This document shows, piece by piece, positions 16,645 through 25,646 of a stretch of DNA of 64,000 nucleotides (position 1 is its first letter; each line of letters starts with the position of its first letter). Both the position numbers and the translations under genes were made by a program. A model generated the notes under the pieces. It saw only the letters and a program-made list of their open reading frames with translations. It was not told where the DNA came from and did not search any database. The stretch spans positions 744,001 to 808,000 of the forward strand of contig JADFCQ010000001.1 of the NCBI GenBank assembly GCA_015223225.1. Direction: 5' to 3'. Source of the DNA: Acetobacteraceae bacterium H6797. Lineage in GTDB: Bacteria > Pseudomonadota > Alphaproteobacteria > Acetobacterales > Acetobacteraceae.

Positions 16645-17946
16645 TTGAGTTTCTCCAACGTCTTCGCGCAATTCGTCGCTTTGGTCGGCGGCGCCGCCGT
16701 CGCCGTCCGCCGCATGACCGGGGGCGACCCGACGCCCGCCTGGGGCGCCGCCCCCGCCATTCCCCCCGCCAAGGACCAGGGCGTCATCCCGACGCTGAAG
16801 ATGCCCACCGCCCAGGGCTGGGCCCCGGGCCAGCTCCCCATCACCGCGCCGGGCCTCAAGGTGAATGCCTTCGCGCGTGATCTCGCCCATCCCCGCTGGA
16901 TCTACGTGCTGCCCAACGGCGACGTGCTCGTCGCCGAAGCCACCAGCATCGCCCGCAAGCCGCGCGACATCTTCGACTATGCGAAGGTCACCACCATGCG
17001 CCGCGCCGCCGCCATGGGCGAAAGCGCCAATCGCATCACCCTGCTGCGCGATGCCGATGGCGATGGCGTCGCCGAAATCCGCGAGACCTTCCTCGAGAAC
17101 CTGAACCAACCCTTCGGCATGGTCCTCATCGACGGCACCTTCTACGTCGGCAATACCGACGGCATCGTCGCCTTCCCCTACGAGCACGGCCAGACCACCA
17201 TCACCGCCCCCGGCCGCAAACTCTGCGACTTCAAGCCCGGCGGCCATTGGACGCGCAGCCTCCTCGCCAGCCCGGACAACAAGAAGATCTATTGCGGCGT
17301 CGGCTCCCTCTCCAACATCGCCGATAACGGCATGGAAGTTGAGGAAGGCCGCGCCTGCATCCAGGTCTATGACATCGAGACGGGCGAGTGCCGCATCTTC
17401 GCCTCCGGCCTGCGCAACGCCGTGGGCCTAGCTTGGGAGCCCAATACCGGCGCGCTCTGGACGGTGGTGAACGAGCGTGACGGGCTCGGCGACGAAACCC
17501 CGCCCGACTACCTCACCTCCGTCGTCGAGGGCGGCTTCTACGGCTGGCCCTATTGCTACTGGGACCGCATCGTGGATGACCGCGTGCCGCAGGACCCGGA
17601 GAAGGTCGCCTCCGCCATCACGCCCGATTACGCGCTGGGCGGCCACACCGCCTCGCTCGGCCTTTGCTGGCTGCCCGCCGGCACCCTGCCCGGCTTCCCC
17701 GACGGCATGGCCATCGGCCAGCACGGGTCGTGGAACCGCAGCAAGCTCTCGGGCTATGCGATGGTCTTCGTGCCCTTCGAGAACGGCAAACCTTCCGGCC
17801 CGCCGCGCGACATCCTCACCGGCTTCCTCGCCCCCGACGAGAAGGTCTCCTACGGCCGCCCCGTCGGCGTCACCATCGGCCCCGATGGCGCGGTCCTCAT
17901 GGCCGATGACGTCGGCGACGTCATCTGGCGCGTGACGGGCGCCTGA
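16645..17946 (+). CDS. PQQ-dependent sorbosone dehydrogenase-like beta-propeller protein
   Basis: 433 residues from TTG 16645; GGAG at about 16633-16636 serves as ribosome site, and the in-frame GTG at 16636 overlaps that site, so TTG is preferred. A hydrophobic N-terminal segment (FVALVGGAAVAV) suggests export or anchoring. The rest is a six-bladed propeller of the soluble glucose/L-sorbosone dehydrogenase superfamily: DLAHPRWIYVLPNGDVLVAE, NLNQPFGMVLIDGTFYVGN, SGLRNAVGLAWEPNTGALW, VNERDGLGDETPPD and GQHGSWNRSKLSGY. Such proteins oxidise aldoses or aldehydes in the periplasm with PQQ. The substrate is not inferable. Confidence 0.85.
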   Translation: MSFSNVFAQFVALVGGAAVAVRRMTGGDPTPAWGAAPAIPPAKDQGVIPTLKMPTAQGWAPGQLPITAPGLKVNAFARDLAHPRWIYVLPNGDVLVAEATSIARKPRDIFDYAKVTTMRRAAAMGESANRITLLRDADGDGVAEIRETFLENLNQPFGMVLIDGTFYVGNTDGIVAFPYEHGQTTITAPGRKLCDFKPGGHWTRSLLASPDNKKIYCGVGSLSNIADNGMEVEEGRACIQVYDIETGECRIFASGLRNAVGLAWEPNTGALWTVVNERDGLGDETPPDYLTSVVEGGFYGWPYCYWDRIVDDRVPQDPEKVASAITPDYALGGHTASLGLCWLPAGTLPGFPDGMAIGQHGSWNRSKLSGYAMVFVPFENGKPSGPPRDILTGFLAPDEKVSYGRPVGVTIGPDGAVLMADDVGDVIWRVTGA

Positions 17947-17952
17947 CCGCGA

Positions 17953-17980
17953 TAGGGCGAGGGCCCCAACCCTCGCCCTA
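17953..17980. terminator. Bidirectional terminator hairpin
   Basis: TAGGGCGAGGG (17953-17963) pairs perfectly with CCCTCGCCCTA (17970-17980) around a 6-base loop. It lies between two convergent genes and slightly overlaps the stop codon of the minus-strand methyltransferase gene. Confidence 0.6.
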
Positions 17981-19090
17981 GCCCAGCGCCGCCGTCCGAT
18001 ACAGCGTCACCCTGATCCCCCCATGCGGCACGGGCGGCCCCGGCGGCAGGAAGGGCAGGCCCGTCGCCTGCGCCAGCATCCCCTCGGCGGTGACGATGCC
18101 CACCCGCCAGCCGGAGAAGCGGCTCTTCAACACCTGCCCCAGCGCCCGATAGAGCGGGATCAGCGCCTTCTTGTCGCCGATGCGCGTCCCATAAGGCGGG
18201 TTGAGGATCACGAGCCCCTTCGGCCCTTCCGGCGGCTCGATATCGCTCACCGCCGCCTGCCGGAACACGGTCATCCCGCCGACCCCCGCGCGCTCCGCAT
18301 TGGCCTGGCTCATCGCCACCGCCCCCGCATCGCGATCCGAGCCATGGAAGCGCAAGTCGGTCTCCCGCCGGCTCTTCACCGCGCGCATTTTCTCCCAGGC
18401 CTCGGCGTCGAAATTCGCGAATTGCTCGAAGGCGAAATGCCGCGCCCGCCCCGGATTGAGCCGCGCCGCCATCTCCGCCGCCTCGATCACGAAAGTCCCC
18501 GAGCCGCACATCGGGTCCAGCAGCGGCTCATTCCCGTCGAAACCGCATTGCCGCAGGAAGAGCGACGCCATGGTCTCGCGCATCGGCGCCTTGTTCACGG
18601 CCTCCTTGTAGCCGCGCTTGTGCAGCAACTCGCCGGAGGTATCGAGGCTGAGCGTGCAGACATCCTTCTCCACCCTTGCCCGCACCACCACACCGGCTTC
18701 TTCGGAATAAGGCGCGCCGACCACCGCCTCGATCGCCTTCCGCACCCGCTCGGCCACGGCACCCGAGTGATAGAGCTTCGAGCCCGCGCAACTCGCCTCC
18801 ACGCTGAAAGGCACATCGGCGCGCAGCACGCTTGCCCAATCCACCTTCCGCGCCAGCGCATCCAGCTGCGCGAAATGCGTGGCGCGGAAGGCATCGACGC
18901 GCGCCAGCACGCGCCCCGCCCCGCGCACCCAGAGATTGGCCCGCCACACCTCCGGCCAGCCCCCGCGGATCACGACCCCGCCCGGCACGATCCTGGGCTG
19001 CTTGAAGCCCTTGCCGCGCACCTCCTCATGCAGCACCGGCTCGAAACCCGGCGCCGTCATCAGGAAAATCCCGAAGTCGCTCTCCGCCAT
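17978..19090 (-). CDS. THUMP-domain class I SAM-dependent RNA methyltransferase (RlmL N-terminal/TrmN type)
   Basis: 370 residues. The N-terminal ferredoxin-like/THUMP RNA-binding part covers about 1-155; the Rossmann methyltransferase part shows LDPMCGSGTFVIEAAEMA (SAM loop, 192-199) and the N2-guanine methylation motif NPPYG (297-301). The length matches the Ycb/RlmL N-terminal half without the C-terminal RlmK domain of E. coli. Probably methylates guanine N2 in 23S rRNA or tRNA. It is followed on the same strand direction by nothing and preceded 8 bp upstream by the LLM monooxygenase gene. Confidence 0.9.
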   Translation of the reverse strand: MAESDFGIFLMTAPGFEPVLHEEVRGKGFKQPRIVPGGVVIRGGWPEVWRANLWVRGAGRVLARVDAFRATHFAQLDALARKVDWASVLRADVPFSVEASCAGSKLYHSGAVAERVRKAIEAVVGAPYSEEAGVVVRARVEKDVCTLSLDTSGELLHKRGYKEAVNKAPMRETMASLFLRQCGFDGNEPLLDPMCGSGTFVIEAAEMAARLNPGRARHFAFEQFANFDAEAWEKMRAVKSRRETDLRFHGSDRDAGAVAMSQANAERAGVGGMTVFRQAAVSDIEPPEGPKGLVILNPPYGTRIGDKKALIPLYRALGQVLKSRFSGWRVGIVTAEGMLAQATGLPFLPPGPPVPHGGIRVTLYRTAALG

Positions 19091-19098
19091 GCCCGCCT

Positions 19099-20466
19099 CT
19101 ATTCCGCCGCCGCGCCCGGCCCGGAAACCGCCCTTCCGGCGAAGCGATTGGCCGGCCGCGCGAAGCCCAGATTCTCGCGCAGCGTCCGGCCCTCATACTC
19201 GGTGCGGAACAGCCCGCGCCGCTGCAATTCCGGCACCACGCTGTCGAGGAATTCCGTCAGCCCATTCGGATGATGCGGCGCCATGATGTTGAACCCGTCG
19301 CAGGCCCCGCTCGCGAACCAGTCCTCCATCTTGTCGGCAATGCTCTTCGCCGTGCCCGAGAGCTGCAGATGCCCCGCCGCCCCCGTCACGCGCATATAGA
19401 GCTGGCGAATGGAAAGCCCCTCCTTCCGCGCCATGGCGGTCAGCACGTCGCGCTGGCTCTTCACGCCATTGCTCTCCTGCAGCACATCCGGCAGCGGCCC
19501 GTCGAGGTCATGGCCCGACAGATCCCCGAAATGCCGCGCCAGCATCGAGAGCCCCACCTTCGGATGGATCATCGCCTGCATGGCATCGTATTTCTCGGCC
19601 GCTTCCTCTTCCGTCCGGCCGAGCACGGGCATGATCCCCGGCATCACCACCACCGCATTCTCCGGCCGCCCGTATTTCGAAAGCCGCCCCTTGATGGAGC
19701 GGTAAAAGGCCTGCGCCGCCTCCTTGCTCTGCGCCATCATATAGACGAGGTCCGCCGTGCGCGCGGCCAGTTCCTGCCCCGGCTCCGACGAGCCCGCCTG
19801 CGCGATCACCGGATGGCCCTGCGGCGGGCGCGCGATGTTCAGCGGCCCGCGCACCGAGAAATTCTCGCCCTTATGCTCGGTCGGATGCATGGCGGCCGGC
19901 TCGAAATACTGCCCGCTCGCCTTGTCGCGCTTGAAGGCATCGTCCTCCCAGCTGTCCCAGAGCTTGGTGACGACATCGACGAACTCTTCCGCCCGCCCAT
20001 AGCGCACCCCATGCTCCAGATGCCGGTCGCGGTTGAAATTCACCGCCTCCGCCTCCGACCAGGAGGTGACGACGTTCCACCCCACGCGCCCGCCGCTGAT
20101 ATGGTCGATCGAGGCGAATTTCCGCGCGATGTGATAGGGCTCGTTATAGGTCGTCGACGCCGTCGCGACGAAACCCAGCCGCTCCGTCACAGCACTCAGC
20201 GCCGAGATCAGCGTCAGCGGCTCGAACTGGTCGATGCGCCCCGAATAGCTGAGCGTGTCGTCATCCTTCGCCGCCGTGCGCACCGCGACGCCATCGGCGA
20301 GGAACATGAAATGGATCTTCGCGGCCTCGGCCGCCTGCGCCATCGCCTTCCAGACGCCGAAATCCACCCCCGCATCCGCCCGCGCCTCCGGCAGGCGCCA
20401 GCCCGCCGGATGCGTGCCGTTCGAGACCAGGCTGAGCCCGAGTTTCATCTGCCGCCGCATGTTCAT
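19099..20466 (-). CDS. LLM-class flavin-dependent monooxygenase (NtaA/SnaA/DszA/SoxA family)
   Basis: FMNH2-dependent monooxygenase of the nitrilotriacetate/dibenzothiophene-sulfone branch, 455 residues. Family blocks are FMFLADGVAVR, LIDALSAVTERLG-like LISALSAVTERLGFVATASTTYNEPYH, HISGGRVGWNVVTS and HPVIAQAGSSEPGQELAAR. The start at 20466 has GGAGGCAGGG directly upstream; the in-frame ATG at 20505 lacks a ribosome site. It needs a flavin reductase partner, which is not in the window. Such genes usually help use organosulfur or chelating compounds as S or N sources. Confidence 0.9.
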   Translation of the reverse strand: MNMRRQMKLGLSLVSNGTHPAGWRLPEARADAGVDFGVWKAMAQAAEAAKIHFMFLADGVAVRTAAKDDDTLSYSGRIDQFEPLTLISALSAVTERLGFVATASTTYNEPYHIARKFASIDHISGGRVGWNVVTSWSEAEAVNFNRDRHLEHGVRYGRAEEFVDVVTKLWDSWEDDAFKRDKASGQYFEPAAMHPTEHKGENFSVRGPLNIARPPQGHPVIAQAGSSEPGQELAARTADLVYMMAQSKEAAQAFYRSIKGRLSKYGRPENAVVVMPGIMPVLGRTEEEAAEKYDAMQAMIHPKVGLSMLARHFGDLSGHDLDGPLPDVLQESNGVKSQRDVLTAMARKEGLSIRQLYMRVTGAAGHLQLSGTAKSIADKMEDWFASGACDGFNIMAPHHPNGLTEFLDSVVPELQRRGLFRTEYEGRTLRENLGFARPANRFAGRAVSGPGAAAE

Positions 20467-20617
20467 CCCTGCCTCCAGACGCCCGCGAAGGCGCCATCCT
20501 GCCACGCCCGCCCCTCTGGCGGGAGAGCACGGCCCCGAAACAACCCGCTTGCGTGACCTTGCGCAAGGTCAAGCCCTCGCCCCATCCTGCCCGCTTTCAC
20601 GTCGGGAACGAAAAAAC

Positions 20618-22168
20618 ATGCTTCGCCGCGCGCTCCTCGCCGCCACGATCCTTGCCGCACCCCTTACCGCCGCCCTCACCGCTTCCCTCCCCGGCCAGGC
20701 CCTCGCCCAGGCCGCCGACGGCACGCTCCGCATGGGCATGGGCGCCGCCTCCCCGGGCCCGATGGACCCCTACAAGGCCACCACGCAGGACAAGGGCATC
20801 ATGGCCTGGGTCCATGACGGCCTGGTCCGCTTCCCGCCCGGCAGCGCCGATCCGGCCAAGCTCGAGCCCGACCTGGCCGAGAGCTTCACCATCTCCCCCG
20901 ACGGCAAGACCTTCACCTTCAAGCTCCGTCCGAACGTCACCTTCTCCGACGGCACGGTCCTCACCGCCGATGACGTCCTGGCCAGCTACCGCCGCGCGGG
21001 CGACCCGAAACTCTCCTCCTTCGCCGGCGACCGCACCGCCATCGCCAGCGTCGAGGCGCCCGACCCCATGACGGTCGTGGTCACCCTGAAGGACGTCACC
21101 CCCGGCGCGCTCGGCCTCTTCGCCAATTACCATGGCGGCCTCATCGCCTCGCGCAAATCCATCGAGGCGGGCGGCATGCTCGCCGGCACCGGCCCCTATC
21201 GCATCACCGCCGTCGACAATGCATCGGTGAAGCTCGCCGCCGTCGAGGGCAATTTCCGCGGCAAGCCGAATATCCCCGGCATCGAGGTGCGCTACATCAA
21301 CGCCGATTCCACGCGCGAACTCGCCTATCTCTCCGGCGAGCTCGACATCATCTATGGCCGCCGCGAGCAGCGCTGGGTCGAGCGCATGCGCGGGCAGCCC
21401 CGCACCACGGTCGATGTCTTCGATCCCGGCGAATTCCGCACCCTGCTGATCAACACCACCTCGGCACCCCTGACCGACCCGCGCGTGCGCCGCGCCGTGC
21501 AATACGCCATCGACGCCAAGGCCATCTCCCGCTTCGTCGGCGCCGATGTCGCCCCGGCCAGCCCCTCGCCCGTCCCGCCGGGCTATCTCGGCTTCACCGC
21601 CGATGTGCCGAATTACAGCGCCGACCCGGCCAAGGCCAAGGCGCTCCTGGCCGAGGCAGGCTTCCCCAACGGCATCACGCTGAAATCCACCGTCTCCTCG
21701 GTGACGACGCAGCAGCCGATCATGGAGGTCATCCAGGCCCAGCTCCGCCGCGCGGGCATCAACCTGGAGATGGAGGTGGTCGAACACCCCGTCTACCACA
21801 CCCGCATCCGGCAGGACCTGTCTCAGCTCACCTTCTACGGTGCCGCGCGCTACCCGGTGGCCGACAGCTACCTCACGCAGTTCTACCACTCGCGCAGCGC
21901 CCCCGGCCTGCCGACGGCGAGCCTCAACTTCGCCCATTGCAGCGCCGCCGATGCCGAGATCGACCAGGCCCGCACCGAGAGCGACGAGGCGAAGCAGATC
22001 GCCCTCTGGCAGACCGCCCAGCGCAAGATCATCGAGGCCGGCTGCTCGGTGCCGCTCTTCGATCTCAAGCAGGTCTTCGTCCGCCGCGCCAACCTCACCT
22101 ATGACTACAAGCTCGAAGGCGCGCTGAACCTCATTCCGCCCATCACGGTCGGCACGAAGTTCAACTGA
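20618..22168 (+). CDS. Peptide-type ABC transporter substrate-binding protein (SBP family 5)
   Basis: 516 residues. The signal peptide MLRRALLAATILAAPLTAAL ends near ALAQAADG. The mature domain shows GPMDPYKATTQDKGIM, LRPNVTFSDGTVLTADDVLASY and ETVRRAVQYAID-type lobes (DPRVRRAVQYAIDAKA), ending in PLFDLKQVFVRR. No permease genes are adjacent. It is divergent from the LLM monooxygenase, which suggests uptake of that enzyme's substrate or a related compound, but this is only positional evidence. Confidence 0.88.
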   Translation: MLRRALLAATILAAPLTAALTASLPGQALAQAADGTLRMGMGAASPGPMDPYKATTQDKGIMAWVHDGLVRFPPGSADPAKLEPDLAESFTISPDGKTFTFKLRPNVTFSDGTVLTADDVLASYRRAGDPKLSSFAGDRTAIASVEAPDPMTVVVTLKDVTPGALGLFANYHGGLIASRKSIEAGGMLAGTGPYRITAVDNASVKLAAVEGNFRGKPNIPGIEVRYINADSTRELAYLSGELDIIYGRREQRWVERMRGQPRTTVDVFDPGEFRTLLINTTSAPLTDPRVRRAVQYAIDAKAISRFVGADVAPASPSPVPPGYLGFTADVPNYSADPAKAKALLAEAGFPNGITLKSTVSSVTTQQPIMEVIQAQLRRAGINLEMEVVEHPVYHTRIRQDLSQLTFYGAARYPVADSYLTQFYHSRSAPGLPTASLNFAHCSAADAEIDQARTESDEAKQIALWQTAQRKIIEAGCSVPLFDLKQVFVRRANLTYDYKLEGALNLIPPITVGTKFN

Positions 22169-22246
22169 AGCGGGCCCAGCGCGTTTAACCTGCGATACCC
22201 GGCGCGCGGCCCCAGCCCCGCGCCGGCGAAAGGGAGAAAACGGCTC

Positions 22247-22573
22247 ATGAGCGTCACCTATCTCATCACCTTCAACGTCGTGCACGAGCAGCGCGAGCGC
22301 TTCCTCGTCCTGCTCAACGACGTGATCGATGCCATGAGCGTGGAAGAGACCTTCATCGACGCCACCCTGCATATGGACCCGGCCGACGAGAACCGCTTCC
22401 TCCTCTACGAAACCTGGGCCGACCATCAGGACGTCATCGACAACCAGATCAAGCGCCCCTATCGCGAGCCCTTCCACAAGGCCCTGCCCGAGCTTCTCAC
22501 CGGCCCGCGCGGGCTTCAGATCTGGGCACCGCTGCGCAGCCTCAAGCGTCCAGCTGAAGCCCCTCCCGCTTGA
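22247..22573 (+). CDS. Antibiotic biosynthesis monooxygenase-fold (ABM) protein, quinol monooxygenase-like
   Basis: 108 residues with the dimeric alpha-beta-barrel ABM fold: VTYLITFNVVHEQRERFL, FIDATLHMDPADENRFLLYETWADH and the closing helix HKALPELL. Members include YgiN-type quinol monooxygenases and detoxifying or heme-degrading proteins. AGGGAGAA precedes the ATG. Its 3' end overlaps the convergent Bug receptor gene by 32 bp. Confidence 0.82.
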   Translation: MSVTYLITFNVVHEQRERFLVLLNDVIDAMSVEETFIDATLHMDPADENRFLLYETWADHQDVIDNQIKRPYREPFHKALPELLTGPRGLQIWAPLRSLKRPAEAPPA

Positions 22574-23546
22574 TCACCACGGCCCATTTCTCGATCTCGG
22601 CCCGCACGAAGGCCTTGTATTCGGCGGGCGTGCCATAGGCCGGCACGCCGCCCATCTCCGCGAAGCGCTGCGCCGTCTCGGGCTGCACCACCAGTGCCTT
22701 GATCTCCTGGTTCAGCCCCTCCACCACCGCATCGGGCGTGTGCGCGGGCACGAACATCCCGAACCAAGTCGAGACGTCATAGGCCGCGAGTTCCGGCATG
22801 GTCTCGCGAATGGACGGCAGCTCCGGCAATTGGCTGTTCCGCTGCGCGCTCGTCACCGCGATGGCCCGCACCTTCCCCGCCCTGATCTGCTGGATGGCCG
22901 TGGTGAGATTGTCGAACATGAACTGGATATTGCCCGCCACCAGCTCGACCATCGCGGGCCCCGCGCCCCGATAGGGCACATGCACCGTCTGCACCCCCGC
23001 CAGTTGCGAGAACCACACGCCCGAGAGATGCGGCGACTGCCCCACCCCCGGCGAGCCATATGAGGCCTTGCCCGGATTGGCCTTCAGCCAGGCCACGAAT
23101 TCCGGCACCGTCCTCGCCGGGACGGAGGGATGCACCACCAGCACATTCGGCCCGATGATCATGTTCGAGACGGGGATGAGACTGTCCGGCGTATATTGCA
23201 GGTTCTTGAAGAGCGAATAGCCGATCGCCTGCGGCCCGATATTCCCCGAGAGGATCGTGGCCCCATCCGGCGCGGCCCGCACCACCTCCATCGTCCCGAT
23301 GGTCCCGCCCCCGCCCGAACGGTTCTCCACCACCACCGGCAGCCCGTGCCGGCCGAGCATATGGTTCGCCAACATCCGCCCCATGATATCCGTCGTCCCG
23401 CCCGGCGCCGCCGGCACGATGATGCGCGTCTGCGGCGCTGGCCTCCAGGCCGCCAGAGCGGGCCGCGCGAGCGCCGCCAAACCCGCCGCCGCCATGATCA
23501 CCCGCCGCGTCACCACAGGCTTCACCCCTCGCGACCTCTCGCCCAT
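22542..23546 (-). CDS. Bug/TctC-type periplasmic substrate-binding protein
   Basis: 334 residues from the ATG at 23546, which has GGGAGG upstream; a longer frame to 23603 is less likely. The signal peptide runs through VTRRVIMAAAGLAALARPALA. The Bug core follows: IIVPAAPGGTTDIMGRMLANHM, VVVENRSGGGGTIGTMEVVRAAPDGATI and VPYRGAGPAMVELVAGNIQFMFDN. No tripartite transporter membrane genes are near. The ligand is unknown, and this is the second of three such receptors in the window. Confidence 0.9.
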   Translation of the reverse strand: MGERSRGVKPVVTRRVIMAAAGLAALARPALAAWRPAPQTRIIVPAAPGGTTDIMGRMLANHMLGRHGLPVVVENRSGGGGTIGTMEVVRAAPDGATILSGNIGPQAIGYSLFKNLQYTPDSLIPVSNMIIGPNVLVVHPSVPARTVPEFVAWLKANPGKASYGSPGVGQSPHLSGVWFSQLAGVQTVHVPYRGAGPAMVELVAGNIQFMFDNLTTAIQQIRAGKVRAIAVTSAQRNSQLPELPSIRETMPELAAYDVSTWFGMFVPAHTPDAVVEGLNQEIKALVVQPETAQRFAEMGGVPAYGTPAEYKAFVRAEIEKWAVVIKREGLQLDA

Positions 23547-23740
23547 GAACCGATCCTCCCAGATGATGCTTTGATTTTCTGGAAGAAACCCTGCGCCCGG
23601 CACGCGCCCGCGCGCAGCAGAAAACCGCAGCCGGTTCCGGGAAGCGGAAAATGCCTACTTCCGCTTCGCCTTACGCAACGACTGGCGTTCGCCTAGACTG
23701 TAACAGGTGTAAATGGCGCTGCTCCAGGCGGAGACCAACC

Positions 23741-24369
23741 TTGGCGAGTTTGAGTATCGTATATGTGCTGACCAATCCGGCCATGCCCGGGCTGGTAAAG
23801 ATCGGTATGACGAGCGGTGAGGACGCAGCCGTGCGCCTGGCCCAGCTCTATTCGACCGGCGTGCCCTTCCCGTTCAAACTGGATTCGCCTGCCGCGTCTT
23901 CAACCCCGACGAAGTGGAACGAGCGCTGCACATCGCCTTCGCGCCGAACCGCGTCAACCCGAAGCGGGAGTTTTTCCAGATCGATCCGGGGCAGGCCATC
24001 GCCATCCTGAAGCTTCTCCATACGGAAGATGCCACCGCGGAGATTGCGATTCAGCCGGTTGGGCTCGCGCCGTCGGAGGTGGCGGCAGCGGAGCAATTCC
24101 GGGCTCGTCGGCCTAGGTTGAACTTTGAGGAGATGGGCATACCCACTGGTGCCCAACTCACCTGGACGAGCCTGCCAGGCGCCAGCGTCACCGTCACCGG
24201 CCCGCGCAAAGTACGTCTGGGTATGGAGGAAATGTCTCTCTCGGCTGCCACGCAGAACATCCTCAGCCTGGGCTATCCAGTGGCGCCCGGCGGCTATTGG
24301 CAATACGAGGGCCGCCTTCTCCGTGACATCTACAACGAAACCTATCCTCTGGCCGAGGAAGGCACCTAA
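23741..24369 (+). pseudogene. GIY-YIG nuclease/DUF4357 protein, frameshifted
   Basis: Two overlapping frames give one family. The first part (TTG 23741; ASLSIVYVLTNPAMPGLVKIGMT, RLAQLYSTGVPFPFKLD) is the N-terminal half of a GIY-YIG domain. The second part, one base out of phase, continues CRVFNPDEVERALHIAF, REFFQIDPGQAIAIL and then a C-terminal DUF4357 domain (VTVTGPRKVRLGMEEMSLS, WQYEGRLLRDIYNETYP). The break lies at about 23882-23889, where inserting one base restores D-x-A-C-R-V. Such proteins are often found in defence or mobile settings. Either a recent single-base deletion or a sequencing error explains it; base composition is lower in GC than its neighbours. Confidence 0.8.
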
Positions 24370-24396
24370 CTGATCAGGTGCCCTCCACAACCGCTC

Positions 24397-25527
24397 TCAC
24401 GCGCCCAGAAGATAGATCCCCTTGGTCCCCGTCGGGTTCGCGCCCACGGCCGGCCCGATGATGTGCTCGAACTGCGTCTTCAGCCGCTCGACCCGCGCGC
24501 GGTCCACCATGAAGTTATGAAAGGCCGTCGGCGCCGTGTTGTAGGACCAGATCGGGTTCACCCCCTCCGGCCCCGTCACGTCGCGCCGCACCGACCATTG
24601 CGAGGTGCGCGAGATGGTCGCCTCCCGCGAGGCCATCCAGGAGAGGAAGAGCCGCGCGCCTTCCTTATGCGGCGCCTCGGCGAAAATCGCCGCCGTCTGC
24701 GGCCAGCTCAGGAAAGCCTCCTTGCGCGGAAGCTGGAAGCGCAGCGGCGTATTGGCCTGTGCCACCAGCGGGCCCGAGGAGGTGAAGCTCACCGCCCGCT
24801 CGCCATTCTGCACCACCAGACGCGCCGGCACCGTGCCGCGGATCCACTTCACGTCCTGCTGCATCAGCCGGTCCATATACTCCCAGCCATGCGCGCCGAC
24901 GATGCGGTCGAACTCATAGAGCACGGCATCGTCGTCATGCGGATAGGTGAGGACGATCTTGCCCTTCAGCTTCGGGTCCAGGAAGTCGAGTGCGTCGCGC
25001 GGCGCCTGCTCCAGCGGAATCTGCGAGATATTCACCGTGTTGCTGAAGGCGATGAAGCCCACGGAATGGAAGGCGCCATCCACATCGCGCGACTCAGGCC
25101 AGAACATGTCCCAGTCGAGCGGCTTATAGGGCAGCAGCTTGCCTTCCGACTTCCAGCGGTCGAAATCATGCAGCGTCTGCAGGATCGCGATATCCGCCTC
25201 CAGCCGGCCACGGGCCAGCTGCAGATCGATGCGCGCGTCGTGATACTTCGACAGGTCGGTGAAGATGTTGATCTTCATGCCGGGGAAGCGCGCCTTGAAG
25301 GCATTCTCCAGGCCCGCATAGGCATTCGGCACATCGCCGCCGGCATAGACGGTCACCTGGCCGCCCTCGGCCATCGCGGCGCGATGCAGCTCGTCGAGGC
25401 TGCGGGTTTCGACCGGCGGCGCGGCGCGGTGCGGGGTGGCATCGGCCATGGCGCGGCCGGCGGCCAGCACCACCGGCGCGGCGGCGAGCAGCCCGGCCAG
25501 GCTGCGGCGATTCATGGAAGTGCTCAT
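24397..25527 (-). CDS. ABC transporter substrate-binding protein, family 1 (Fe3+/spermidine-like)
   Basis: 376 residues from the ATG at 25527 (GGGAGAG upstream). The signal sequence MNRRSLAGLLAAAPVVLAAGRAMA carries a twin-Arg-like start. The mature protein contains GGQVTVYAGGDVPNAYAGLE, FPGMKINIFTDLSKYHDARI, DALDFLDPKLKGKIVLTYPHDDD and EAPHKEGARLFLSWMAS, the layout of AfuA/FbpA-type receptors. There are no permeases nearby. It is divergent from the LysR gene at 25647, which likely regulates it. Confidence 0.87.
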   Translation of the reverse strand: MSTSMNRRSLAGLLAAAPVVLAAGRAMADATPHRAAPPVETRSLDELHRAAMAEGGQVTVYAGGDVPNAYAGLENAFKARFPGMKINIFTDLSKYHDARIDLQLARGRLEADIAILQTLHDFDRWKSEGKLLPYKPLDWDMFWPESRDVDGAFHSVGFIAFSNTVNISQIPLEQAPRDALDFLDPKLKGKIVLTYPHDDDAVLYEFDRIVGAHGWEYMDRLMQQDVKWIRGTVPARLVVQNGERAVSFTSSGPLVAQANTPLRFQLPRKEAFLSWPQTAAIFAEAPHKEGARLFLSWMASREATISRTSQWSVRRDVTGPEGVNPIWSYNTAPTAFHNFMVDRARVERLKTQFEHIIGPAVGANPTGTKGIYLLGA

Positions 25528-25646
25528 GCTCGTCTCTCCCGTCGCCGGAATAGCCCGGCGCATGAGCGCCATATCCACCCGCACATCCTGATGAACAATC
25601 AGCCCCTTGGCTTACAGATAGTATCCTTTTCGGCTACAATCCGGGC

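Noticed and set aside
20597..22477. 626-codon minus-strand open frame opposite the binding-protein gene at 20618
   Set aside because: Same kind of antisense shadow; it also covers most of the ABM-fold gene.
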